A stretch of 64,000 nt of DNA from Candidatus Thorarchaeota archaeon. GTDB taxonomy: Archaea > Asgardarchaeota > Thorarchaeia > Thorarchaeales > Thorarchaeaceae. The position numbers were made by a program, and so were the translations under genes. The stretch covers positions 1 to 64,000 of the forward strand of contig JAIZWL010000010.1 of the NCBI GenBank assembly GCA_021498125.1. Direction: 5' to 3'. Under the pieces are notes generated by a model that was not told where the DNA came from, searched no databases, and worked only from the letters and a program-made list of their open reading frames with translations. Of the stretch, positions 8,404 through 16,859 are shown one piece after another. Each line of letters starts with the position of its first letter. Within the stretch, counting starts at the first letter, position 1.

Positions 8404-8535
8404 AGTATTATCCCTACGTAATGTAGTATTTCTGCCTTATTCAGTCTTTATGTCCGTAGCCTATCGACAGGACCATTAGACCAGAAAAACGATAAATAAA
8501 ATAGAAGGAAGATTACCAAGAGAGCAGAGAGAATT

Positions 8536-8943
8536 GTGACTGACGGCATCAGCGATGACTTGTGGGTATTACTCGCAGGCCTGATAGCGATTGACCTCAT
8601 CAGCAGGGCCGAACTTGCGTTCAGGATAATATTAGTTTTAATAGCGTGTGTGATTCCCCATTTTGTACTTCATGCAACACGTTGGGATTGCTTTTACTGG
8701 AGACCACGCGGGAGAATTGTTCAATGGTATCTCGCACGTCCAAAACGAGCCAGCTATCTCTTTGACCCGAGGCATTCCGAACCGCATCATTACTCCTGCG
8801 AGAATCTTTCTACGAACGTCCATGTCGAAGAACATTGCGCCTTCACTGCTTTATACGTTCGTATTGAAGCCCCACGTGCCGTGAATTCGTTTCCATCACT
8901 AGACCAACGATCAAGTATTACGATAGGAAGACAAAGGACGTGA
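8536..8943 (+). CDS. Possible small membrane protein (doubtful gene)
   Basis: A GTG-initiated frame of 135 codons with two apolar N-terminal segments (WVLLAGLIAIDLIS and IILVLIACVIPHFVLHA) that could be membrane helices. The C-terminal half is rich in Arg, His and Pro and not obviously globular, and other frames over 8640-8880 are also open, so this may be a decayed or spurious gene. No family was recognised. Confidence 0.3.
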   Translation: MTDGISDDLWVLLAGLIAIDLISRAELAFRIILVLIACVIPHFVLHATRWDCFYWRPRGRIVQWYLARPKRASYLFDPRHSEPHHYSCENLSTNVHVEEHCAFTALYVRIEAPRAVNSFPSLDQRSSITIGRQRT

Positions 8944-9149
8944 CTAGGCCAGAGTGCTCATGCCACTACTTCACACCTATCCGTGGCCAGAGATGCTGTG
9001 TGAATCCTTACTTGATTCATATTTCGTAGGAGATAATTAACGCAGGTGCCTGAATGCACATCGAAGTCTTGGGAGAGTATACAAGTTGAGTACAAAGTTT
9101 CCTTCATCGGTAGAGGAGCTTAATTTGACAGAAAATCATGAAAGTCGGC

Positions 9150-12100
9150 TCAATTATCTTTCACTTTCTCATAATCCCTAATCAAATACCATCTTGTAGC
9201 TTTGCGGAGTTTCTTGTATTCTTTCATTGAGATAATTTCAGATTTCGGAACTCCTTCCTTCTTTGCGGCTCCAACAAGATAAGTCATTACTCCTTCTATT
9301 GCATAAGGATCTTTAACTTTGGCGAGTAGTCGCTTGAGACCATGAAAACCACATCTATCTCGAATCTTATCCAAAGTTGATATATCCCATGAAAACCAGG
9401 GGGTGTGAATATCCAGGGGTTCTTTCTTTTCCCTTTTTTTGAGGTCTTTGTGAATTCTGTCAACTTCACGTGCTACGTACTCAACAATCTCATCGCTATC
9501 TTCATCGAATAAATCGCCAAGATAGATTTCAAACAAACTGTTCACAGTCCCTTCGTGTGGGAATATCATTTTCCAATGTTTGAGTGCAACTTCCCTCAAA
9601 ACTCTTCCTGATGTGAGGAATGAACATACGGTTCCAGTCCGATCGTTCTCGATAAAGAGCAATAGAGTTTCCTCAGCCTTCTTTGGATCGCTCTCAAGTT
9701 TCTTCTTGTACTCATCCCAACCTCCTTCCATATCAATTTCATATAAAAGTCGTGCAAAAGGATTGGTTAGTTTCATTGCTATCTCCCTTGCTCTCTCGGG
9801 ATTCTTGGACCAAATGGCCCCAAGGTATCTTGGCTCTTTATTCAACGAGCGGATGAGTGTATTCATGTCTTTCTTTGTACCATAAAGTAGAATCATTTCT
9901 TCAAGAGCAGTACTGTAGAAGAAATCGTTTCCATCCAGATATTTATCAAAGTGAGGTCTTACAATTCTGAGTTTGTCTTCAGGTGTAAGATGCTCAAAAA
10001 GGAACTGAAGAACGGATCGCGTATCGATTATACTTAGAGGCATCTCTTCTGCAATCTCCAGAATTCGAGCATATAATTGAGGGCTGTTAGTCGAAATAGG
10101 AGAAAGAGATTCTACAAGACCACTTTTCTTGATTCTCTGCCAATATCTCGTTTCTCTTGAGGTAGGATCTTTTTCTAATAGTCGAAGTATAAATGCTGCA
10201 ATCTCACCCTTTGGTCTTTGCATGACCCAGCTCACTAGAGGGTCAAACGTCTCTATTAGACAGTTTCTCAGAGCCAAAATATCGTCGAGAATTTTGATCG
10301 CATCTTCAATGGTTTTGACATGACCAGATTCTAGATAAGCTTCCATGAGGTAACTCCACTCCAGAATTTCATCCCAGTCAACTTTGTCAATATGTTTTAT
10401 CCATGAATCTCTGGATAACGGAAGATACAGTAGTCCCTGAATTAGATTTGTATATCGTTCAACAAGAAGATCGTCTAAATCACTTCGGTCATCGATTTCT
10501 TTGTAGAGAGGATAAAGATATTCATCAATTTGGAAATCCATCATATCAATTTCTGATTTGATGAGCTTGTGGAAGAATTTCTTCTTAGTAGATTTCCGTA
10601 CAGTTTTCAACCAGCTTGCTATTCGTTCAATAACCTCGGTTGCTCTATAGTCTAATCGTCTCTGACCGATCTCACTCACGGGTTTTGAGATGATGTAGAG
10701 CAATCTCATTGCATCATCAATTGTCTGGAGATTTGAGTCCCACCATAAGTCAATCAAGTTTCTAAGACGCGCCTTATCCCATGGGGCCACCTTAATTTTA
10801 CGTATAGCTTGCATAATTGTATAGCTAAGTTGTACGAAGTGTCTGTTAATCTCTGCTTCATCATATTCTTCTTTGAGAAGTTCGGGAAGGAGAAGTCCCA
10901 ACCATTTCCAGCCATCGCTTTTCCGGATTACATCAAAAATATCATCCAAGCTAATCTCAGGAAGCTCTTGGGAGAGGCATATAGCTATCCCGTATTTGGA
11001 GTCTATCTTATTGCGTTCAGTAGCCATCCATACCTCTCTTGTGTATCGTTCCGGTAATGTTATCTTACTAATATTATAAATCAGTTTTAATTTCAGTTTC
11101 TCTTCAACATATGAAGAACCAATAGTTTCAAGGAATATTGAAAATCTGGCGTCATCCATCTCGGCGTTCGAGTTCAAAAAGATATATGCAAGTGAAGTCC
11201 ATAGTGCCTCCGAATTAAGTCGCGCTGCATTTCTATATAGACTCTCGAGCCAATCGATACCTATTGATGTGAAATTAGAAGTAACATATCTAAAAACGTC
11301 GTAAATCATCTGCTTATCGTGCGCCTCATCAATTATTTTGATTATCTTTGGTAGGCGCTCCGGTTCTAGTACTCTTATCGTCCAGGGAGTCAGCCAAGGT
11401 TTCGTAGATGTGAGATGAAGCAACCAATCCTGAATCTTATCATAATCAAGATGGTAGAGGATGTATCCTAATGAATCACGAACCGCTATGCCTTTTTGCT
11501 GTTCGGGGTCTTCTGGGATCAACTTAGAAATATCAGTAGTCCCAAGTGCATTTTCAATTTCGATCAAAGGCACAATGTATTGCTCCGGAATATCATCTTT
11601 TTCTTCTATTATAATATCTCGAAGTAAATTTGTAAATATTCTAAGAATACGTCTTCTTGAACGTTGATCTTGTGATAGTGTCCAATATCGAACAAGACCA
11701 GTAAATAGGGCATTATAGAAGGGAGTTGCTCTTGATCTTTCTGTTGGTTTAATTGGTTGTATTTTCATCCCAGAATCAAAGGATTCTGATTCTCCCTGAA
11801 TACATATCATTGCAGATATTTCTAATGGGGACAATTCTGCACTTCTATGAATTGGCTCTCCCTCATGTCTTCTTTCCAGATCGTATGATAATATCTCCAC
11901 AAGAAAACTGAAAGTTTGCGAATCCCCTCGAATAGGTGGATACTTTCCTGATAGATATGATCTAAAAATATACTCCGCAGACAGATAGGGGATTAAATTA
12001 TTCCTTGCGATTTCAGGATAAGGAGAATCCCCTGAACCATAACGTTTCTCTAAGAGATTCTTTAGTAGTGGATTATATTGTAAAACTTGGTCGTAACTAA

Positions 12101-13850
12101 GAGTTGTATTTCGACCCTCTCTCTGCAGATATGCTATATAGGGTAAATATCTCCAAACGGAGTGAGAAACATCTCGACTTCGAATCCAATCCTTCAATGT
12201 TTTTTCTGCATACACATTCCCCTCAATTATCCGATCGATCTCGGAGCGAGATCGTATATCGTGTGGAATGTTTGGATGAATAGAAGATAAGACCTGTAAT
12301 TCAATCCAACTTCTATAGACGGGAACTCGTCCATAAGAAACTTCCTCCATTTTTGGTACTCGTCCCAGTATCTCCAAATCCAGAGGAGTCAAGTTTGGAA
12401 ACCACTTGCTAATATTGCCAAGAACAGCTGCATCCATTCCTCTGGAACGCAGATAAACAGTGCAACTATCATTTGAGGGTGCTTCAAGGTTCAAATAAAC
12501 TGGTTCTATTTTTTCTAAATAGAGATCACTAGTTCTGGAGCTTATGATGCATGGGATTTCATTTTTGCGACATGCATCTACGAATTTAGCTGCCTCGTTC
12601 CGTTCTACTGGTTTAAGTTCATCCCATCCATCGAGAAAAATAACATACTCCATCTTCCAATCTATGCGGTCGAGTATCTTTGGTACATGACCATGAAATT
12701 TATTCAACATAGCTTCAAGTGATCGAGCAATCAATGTACTACGAGACATTTCGCCCAGTTCTTCATCTTTGTACAGCAATGGGGACCTCCCTTCAGCATA
12801 TACAAGAGCTTCACCTCGTTTAGTTCGGTCCAGAAACATAGCGCCTAGTTCCAGAAAGATTGGAATCAATTTGTGACTATTACTTTGAGTAGGAGAGGAG
12901 TCGAAGGTTTCATTCCATAATTCACATGCTTGCTGAATCATCCAAAATGACTTTCCACTACCTGCACTCCCAACAAGCAACGCGATGGTAGAAATTGATT
13001 CTTCGGGGCGTTCTTCATCTAACTCTGTATGATCCCTATCCGTTTTAATCGGTTGATGGTTCAACCATTCATCAACATTGAATTCCTTATGTCCCTTAGA
13101 TACTGATAACGTATAAAATGTATCAGCGACAATTTTCAGCTTCTTCTTACGTGGAGATTTAGAGAAGGCATTATCGTGTTTCAGAAGCAAGTTTAGAATT
13201 ACAGTCTGAATATATGGAAGAATACTCCTTTCATCCCTATCAAATTCAGTATCTTGAGCCAGAATGGATTGATTTTCAATAAGTGTTTGAATCTCTTGAA
13301 AGAATCGTGTGGGCGCACCGGTGGAATCAATCAACAATAACTTTTGATACAATTCAGAAATCCCAGATTCTTTCGATCCCTCCTGTACCTCGGGAGTTTC
13401 AGTTAAATCAATTTTATGCGCTTTTATTAAGAAAATGTATAGAACAAGTGCGAGATTCCTAGCACCATTTTCATTATTCAGTGTATATCTAGAATCAATC
13501 TTAGTGAACAAGTCGGTCCGTTTACTAAGAAGACTTCTGGCATTTCCCGAACCACTAATATATTCAGCAGTGTCTTCAAACCATTTCTCAGGCAGTGCTA
13601 AGGCACTTCTAATCTTAGGGAAATTAAACCGGTGAAATAGGGAATCTTCGGCGGTCTTTGAGAATCCAAAATCTACAAACTCACTGATTTTTTGCAGTTC
13701 GTTCTCTTTTAGCAAGTAAGAGAGCAAGAGAAGTCTGACAGACCATTTTCCATCACGGCTCAAATCTAAGATTTGATACGCATCTTCGATATCTCTCGAG
13801 ATTTCGAGATCCTTAAGTAATTGAGGAATGTATTCTTTTTCGATACTCAC
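9150..13850 (-). CDS. Giant NACHT-type STAND NTPase
   Basis: 1566 residues starting at GTG inside the stop of the radical SAM gene (GTGA overlap). The NTPase core has a Walker A GSAGSGKSF at ~290-302 and a Walker B YVIFLDGWDEL at ~400-412, followed by a sensor-like strand ending in SSRTSD; the Asp-Gly-Trp-Asp-Glu-Leu form is characteristic of NACHT NTPases. STAND proteins oligomerise upon ligand sensing and trigger an N-terminal effector. Here the ~280 N-terminal residues are helical and carry no effector that I can name. The ~1000 C-terminal residues are helical and repeat-like and should be the sensor. No nuclease, TIR or protease motif was found in it. Coupling to the radical SAM gene suggests that protein or its product provides the output or the modification; this is inference. 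Confidence 0.85.
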   Translation of the reverse strand: MSIEKEYIPQLLKDLEISRDIEDAYQILDLSRDGKWSVRLLLLSYLLKENELQKISEFVDFGFSKTAEDSLFHRFNFPKIRSALALPEKWFEDTAEYISGSGNARSLLSKRTDLFTKIDSRYTLNNENGARNLALVLYIFLIKAHKIDLTETPEVQEGSKESGISELYQKLLLIDSTGAPTRFFQEIQTLIENQSILAQDTEFDRDERSILPYIQTVILNLLLKHDNAFSKSPRKKKLKIVADTFYTLSVSKGHKEFNVDEWLNHQPIKTDRDHTELDEERPEESISTIALLVGSAGSGKSFWMIQQACELWNETFDSSPTQSNSHKLIPIFLELGAMFLDRTKRGEALVYAEGRSPLLYKDEELGEMSRSTLIARSLEAMLNKFHGHVPKILDRIDWKMEYVIFLDGWDELKPVERNEAAKFVDACRKNEIPCIISSRTSDLYLEKIEPVYLNLEAPSNDSCTVYLRSRGMDAAVLGNISKWFPNLTPLDLEILGRVPKMEEVSYGRVPVYRSWIELQVLSSIHPNIPHDIRSRSEIDRIIEGNVYAEKTLKDWIRSRDVSHSVWRYLPYIAYLQREGRNTTLSYDQVLQYNPLLKNLLEKRYGSGDSPYPEIARNNLIPYLSAEYIFRSYLSGKYPPIRGDSQTFSFLVEILSYDLERRHEGEPIHRSAELSPLEISAMICIQGESESFDSGMKIQPIKPTERSRATPFYNALFTGLVRYWTLSQDQRSRRRILRIFTNLLRDIIIEEKDDIPEQYIVPLIEIENALGTTDISKLIPEDPEQQKGIAVRDSLGYILYHLDYDKIQDWLLHLTSTKPWLTPWTIRVLEPERLPKIIKIIDEAHDKQMIYDVFRYVTSNFTSIGIDWLESLYRNAARLNSEALWTSLAYIFLNSNAEMDDARFSIFLETIGSSYVEEKLKLKLIYNISKITLPERYTREVWMATERNKIDSKYGIAICLSQELPEISLDDIFDVIRKSDGWKWLGLLLPELLKEEYDEAEINRHFVQLSYTIMQAIRKIKVAPWDKARLRNLIDLWWDSNLQTIDDAMRLLYIISKPVSEIGQRRLDYRATEVIERIASWLKTVRKSTKKKFFHKLIKSEIDMMDFQIDEYLYPLYKEIDDRSDLDDLLVERYTNLIQGLLYLPLSRDSWIKHIDKVDWDEILEWSYLMEAYLESGHVKTIEDAIKILDDILALRNCLIETFDPLVSWVMQRPKGEIAAFILRLLEKDPTSRETRYWQRIKKSGLVESLSPISTNSPQLYARILEIAEEMPLSIIDTRSVLQFLFEHLTPEDKLRIVRPHFDKYLDGNDFFYSTALEEMILLYGTKKDMNTLIRSLNKEPRYLGAIWSKNPERAREIAMKLTNPFARLLYEIDMEGGWDEYKKKLESDPKKAEETLLLFIENDRTGTVCSFLTSGRVLREVALKHWKMIFPHEGTVNSLFEIYLGDLFDEDSDEIVEYVAREVDRIHKDLKKREKKEPLDIHTPWFSWDISTLDKIRDRCGFHGLKRLLAKVKDPYAIEGVMTYLVGAAKKEGVPKSEIISMKEYKKLRKATRWYLIRDYEKVKDN

Positions 13851-14869
13851 CTTTTATTTCCCCCATATGCCATTTGATTCAGCCGTTTCTTTATTCGGCC
13901 AAAATTCTGTTCTAAGAAAGGTTTGAGATCAATCCGAAGCGCTGGCCTCAGATAGCAGGGAGTCAATGCAAGATCCGAATCGGTTTCAAAGCCATATCCC
14001 ATGAACCCCTCTTCACACATTGAATTCAATGGACAGTTTCTACAAAGCTGATACTTGCTGCCGCGTTTATGATGAAACCAACTCGTAGTCACTCTTACAC
14101 CGTTCTCAGTTTCTAGGGTGTAACGATACCGTTGAGGATCAACGAATTCTGTAATTTCAAGGCCTCTCCAATTTATCGCGTAGGGCTGAATCACTTCGTT
14201 CCAAGATACGAAATATCGCTCGTACTCTGATTTAAAATGAGGTTGCCATAACAAAGGATAGAGCTTGAGTTCAAAATTTTTGATTGCTGCATAATTTAAC
14301 AAATCTTGAATATTATCATTCACACCACGAAGAAGAACAACATTCAATTTCGTGGGTATTCCAAAATCCGCACACAAGTCTAGAGATTCAAGAACTGGTA
14401 AAATGCTTCCACGAGTTATTTGTTTGAAGATTACCGGATCCAGAGTATGTAGAGAAACAGTTAGCCTGTTCAAACCAGCCTCTATAAGATCAGGTAGTAC
14501 AGATGCTAACCGAGTACCATTTGTGGTCATACTAAGGTCGGATATATTGAAAGACCGAGTTTCAGATATCAACTCTGTCAGATCAGGATGTAGTGTAGGT
14601 TCCATCCCTGCAATCTTTAGTGAATGCATGTTCCATCGATCCATTCCTGCTAGAAGGTGCAGCCAACTCTCCAAATCCAAGTTCCGTCCTGAACCAACCA
14701 TATCATCTCTAGAGTGACACCATGTCTTTCCATCTGGAAACCCGCATCTGTGATTACAGACACTATTGATGAAGATCCGCATCTCATGAGGGTACCCTTC
14801 GATTTTTCGATGTTTCGTACTTGCTCCAAACCCGGGCAAGTCCCACCAGTTAGTTGTCAAGTATGTCAT
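13847..14869 (-). CDS. MoaA-like radical SAM enzyme with an atypical cysteine motif and SPASM/twitch-like tail
   Basis: 340 residues. The N-terminal barrel carries SVCNHRCGF...WCHSR, giving Cys38-x3-Cys42-x8-Cys51. The usual radical SAM motif is Cx3Cx2C, so the loop is extended by six residues. MTTNGTRL and the following SLHTLDPVIFKQIT match the MoaA-type strand order (the 'TTNG' and 'SL...D' motifs). The C-terminus has Cys276-x2-Cys279-x5-Cys285 and Cys305, a likely second Fe-S cluster of twitch/SPASM type, used by MoaA and peptide-maturing enzymes. It is not the molybdenum cofactor enzyme by context: no moa genes are near, and it is translationally coupled to a NACHT NTPase. It may modify a peptide, nucleotide or the NACHT protein; the substrate is unknown. 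Confidence 0.8.
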   Translation of the reverse strand: MTYLTTNWWDLPGFGASTKHRKIEGYPHEMRIFINSVCNHRCGFPDGKTWCHSRDDMVGSGRNLDLESWLHLLAGMDRWNMHSLKIAGMEPTLHPDLTELISETRSFNISDLSMTTNGTRLASVLPDLIEAGLNRLTVSLHTLDPVIFKQITRGSILPVLESLDLCADFGIPTKLNVVLLRGVNDNIQDLLNYAAIKNFELKLYPLLWQPHFKSEYERYFVSWNEVIQPYAINWRGLEITEFVDPQRYRYTLETENGVRVTTSWFHHKRGSKYQLCRNCPLNSMCEEGFMGYGFETDSDLALTPCYLRPALRIDLKPFLEQNFGRIKKRLNQMAYGGNKR

Positions 14870-15224
14870 GTGTTATATATGATATTGTTATGCATCTAAA
14901 TTGACAAAAATATGACATGCATGAATATTTCATGCAAAATTCATACCGAAATAAAATAAGTTAGTGGAACGAGATACAGGTTCAATAATACAAGTCATGT
15001 GAAAAGTCCGCAGATATGAACAGCGACACTCAAGTCACGATATTGCTGTGAGTGAACCCAGGACCCACATTGAGGAGAACGGAATTCTCACAAGCTTGCT
15101 CGTTGACTTTTCACACAGCTCTGGTTATGATGATTGAAGGAAAACCTTGCTAGTTCGGGTAAGATGATTTGACAGAAAACCATATACGTTGACAAGAGAA
15201 GCAGGCATCGAAGGTGTTTGAGAG
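14870..15224. other. Intergenic region with divergent promoters and a MITE-like element
   Basis: The 355-bp gap separates the minus-strand radical SAM gene from a plus-strand membrane gene. The A/T-rich part at 14870-14960 probably contains the promoter of the radical SAM/NACHT operon. A MITE-like element fills 14996-15121. Nothing else was recognised. Confidence 0.5.
14996..15121. mobile_element. MITE-like element, copy 2
   Basis: The right end GACTTTTCACACAGCTCT is the exact complement of the left end of the copy at 34.75 kb. The left end is degraded but keeps ATGTGAAAAGTCCGCAGA. The interior differs from the other copies. No flanking direct repeat was found. Confidence 0.6.
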
Positions 15225-15608
15225 ATGGCGAGAGTACCACTTGGTGTAGCATTTTTAGCAGTATTGAATCTCCTAGCAGGGATACTGATCCTTATAGGCT
15301 CCAGTCCGATCTTCAGTGAGTTCAGTTATCTAGTCCTCTTCCATGTCCTGCAATCGGTCCAATACGGAATGGTGCTCATAGCAGTGATCTATATCGCATT
15401 GGGGTTAGGGTTACTCAGTCTTGCGCGGTGGGCGTGGTATGCGGACATCATCTTCGCAATGCTCAACCTGCTCATTATCGCGTTAGGAGTGATCGGTCCC
15501 GGAGGAACCCTGAACCTGTCGAATATCTCATGGATCTCCTTATTGCTGAACCTCATAATTGTGCTGTACTTGAATCAGGAGAGTATCAAAAGGAAGTTCT
15601 ACATATAG
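15225..15608 (+). CDS. Small four-helix membrane protein
   Basis: 127 residues with about four hydrophobic helices (roughly 7-25, 34-55, 68-90 and 100-117) and short polar connections. GGTG lies eight bases upstream of the ATG. Such small tetraspan proteins, similar in layout to the DUF2127 group, are common in archaea and of unknown function. It appears to be a single-gene unit at the right end of the defence island. Confidence 0.65.
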   Translation: MARVPLGVAFLAVLNLLAGILILIGSSPIFSEFSYLVLFHVLQSVQYGMVLIAVIYIALGLGLLSLARWAWYADIIFAMLNLLIIALGVIGPGGTLNLSNISWISLLLNLIIVLYLNQESIKRKFYI

Positions 15609-15756
15609 AATAATGCATAGTCAACCAGACCTTGAGAAGAGGCCAATTTGGCAAGGTAAAATCTGAGGCGAAACAGATTAGTCCATTGTCAATAACAACA
15701 AAAGTAGCATTCTTGATCTAACAAAAGAACCATATAGCGATAGTCCGAAACGGTGA

Positions 15757-16071
15757 CTACCTATCATAGACATTCTTGCGCAGACCGAACGCAAGAAAGA
15801 CAACAGTGTTATCGGGCGTCTGATCACAATTAGCACAGCCAATCATATCTTCGACTCCACGTAACCGGCAGTCTTCACAGATTTGATAGAGTATCCGATA
15901 TTTTCCAAACCGTCGTGAGCGATAGCCTAAACCAACAAGAACCTTAGAATTGTGATAAGGGTCACTCAAGATGTCGTGGATGCCGGTATCAATTCGATTG
16001 CGTACCTTCTTATCCTTAAGCTTCTTCCGAGCTTTGAGGAACTGGTCAGTAAGAGCGGCCTGCCAGTCCAA
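15757..16071 (-). CDS. RelE/ParE-like toxin with a zinc-ribbon-like insertion
   Basis: 104 residues. The fold pattern is that of RelE/ParE toxins: two N-terminal helices with KARKKLKDKKVRNRI, a helix ending before DPYH, the strands YRSRRFGKYRILYQI and a last strand VVFLAFGLRKNVYDR. The region between the last strands holds Cys65-x2-Cys68 and Cys79-x2-Cys82, an inserted four-Cys zinc-ribbon-like element not usual for RelE. Translation starts at TTG immediately after the stop of the upstream gene, so expression should depend on reinitiation. Members usually inhibit translation or gyrase; which applies here is unknown. Confidence 0.7.
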   Translation of the reverse strand: MDWQAALTDQFLKARKKLKDKKVRNRIDTGIHDILSDPYHNSKVLVGLGYRSRRFGKYRILYQICEDCRLRGVEDMIGCANCDQTPDNTVVFLAFGLRKNVYDR

Positions 16072-16764
16072 TCAATCATCCTCCAGGTCATCGAGAGAGG
16101 AGAGGATATGGATTCTACCCTGTCGTGCATCCTCGATGGACCTGTCGAGCATTTCGCGTAGATCCGCGTCGAGCAATACTTCTAAGGTCTCTTCGAGATC
16201 ATCACTGGGTTCGTAGATTATTTTTGCGTTGCGGGGTGAAATGGGAATTTGAATCCATTTTCGTAGAGGAGCATCATCGATCAATTGATGAGTGATAAGA
16301 TTCTGCATCCCGTGCGTCAAATTCGCAAGATCTTCTGAATTCATACCACTATATGTTTTCAGAACCTCAGTCATAGCATCAATAATACTTTGATAATTAT
16401 TATTCGCCATATGTGTGAGAGCCTGTTGAGATATGGGTTCACCATCGGATGTGAGTCCGGTCAACAATACGGGTTTCCCGTCTGCTGTCTGTACGCAGTC
16501 AGAAGTGATAAGCCCAGCTTGTTCCAATACAGGGATAATTGTTTCAATGTCTGTTGACCACGGACCCTGTGGCATTTTATGGAATCTAAATCCGCTGGCA
16601 AGGATTCGTTCATGTATCATTTGCCTCTGAATTAAAAAAAAGAACTTGTGAATTTGTGTACGAGTCAAGTGCGAATGACCATGCGTCTTGGCAAGATCAA
16701 GCAAGACCAGTAGAAGGAGCATATTTGCAATTGGTCTAAGTTTGTCGCTCAGCACAGTCGTCAA
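16072..16764 (-). CDS. Panacea-like (SocA/DUF4065-type) antitoxin
   Basis: 230 residues from a TTG start supported by GAGGTG seven bases upstream. Residues ~8-110 follow the Panacea pattern: a helix LLLVLLDLAK, THLTRTQIHKFFFLIQRQM, a Phe-Arg-Phe strand with MPQGPWSTDIE, and a helix VLEQAGLI. Panacea domains act as fold-specific chaperone-like antitoxins for many unrelated toxins. The C-terminal segment (DDLEETLEVLLDADLREMLDRSIEDA) would be the toxin-binding addiction region. It abuts the RelE-like toxin gene with no gap. The domain call is by eye; the pairing with a downstream RelE-like gene is direct observation. Confidence 0.65.
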   Translation of the reverse strand: MTTVLSDKLRPIANMLLLLVLLDLAKTHGHSHLTRTQIHKFFFLIQRQMIHERILASGFRFHKMPQGPWSTDIETIIPVLEQAGLITSDCVQTADGKPVLLTGLTSDGEPISQQALTHMANNNYQSIIDAMTEVLKTYSGMNSEDLANLTHGMQNLITHQLIDDAPLRKWIQIPISPRNAKIIYEPSDDLEETLEVLLDADLREMLDRSIEDARQGRIHILSSLDDLEDD

Positions 16765-16859
16765 GTGTTCGCACCTCTAATGCCTTATAGAAGGTTTATT
16801 GGCAAATAACTGTTAATATTAGTGCTAATAAACCAACCTTGCCGATTCGCAACCAAGTT

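Noticed and set aside
14690-14869. Radical SAM gene as a prokaryotic viperin or as MoaA of molybdenum cofactor synthesis
   Set aside because: Cysteine spacing is Cx3Cx8C, tail cysteines look SPASM/twitch-like, no viperin motifs are seen, and no moa genes are nearby.
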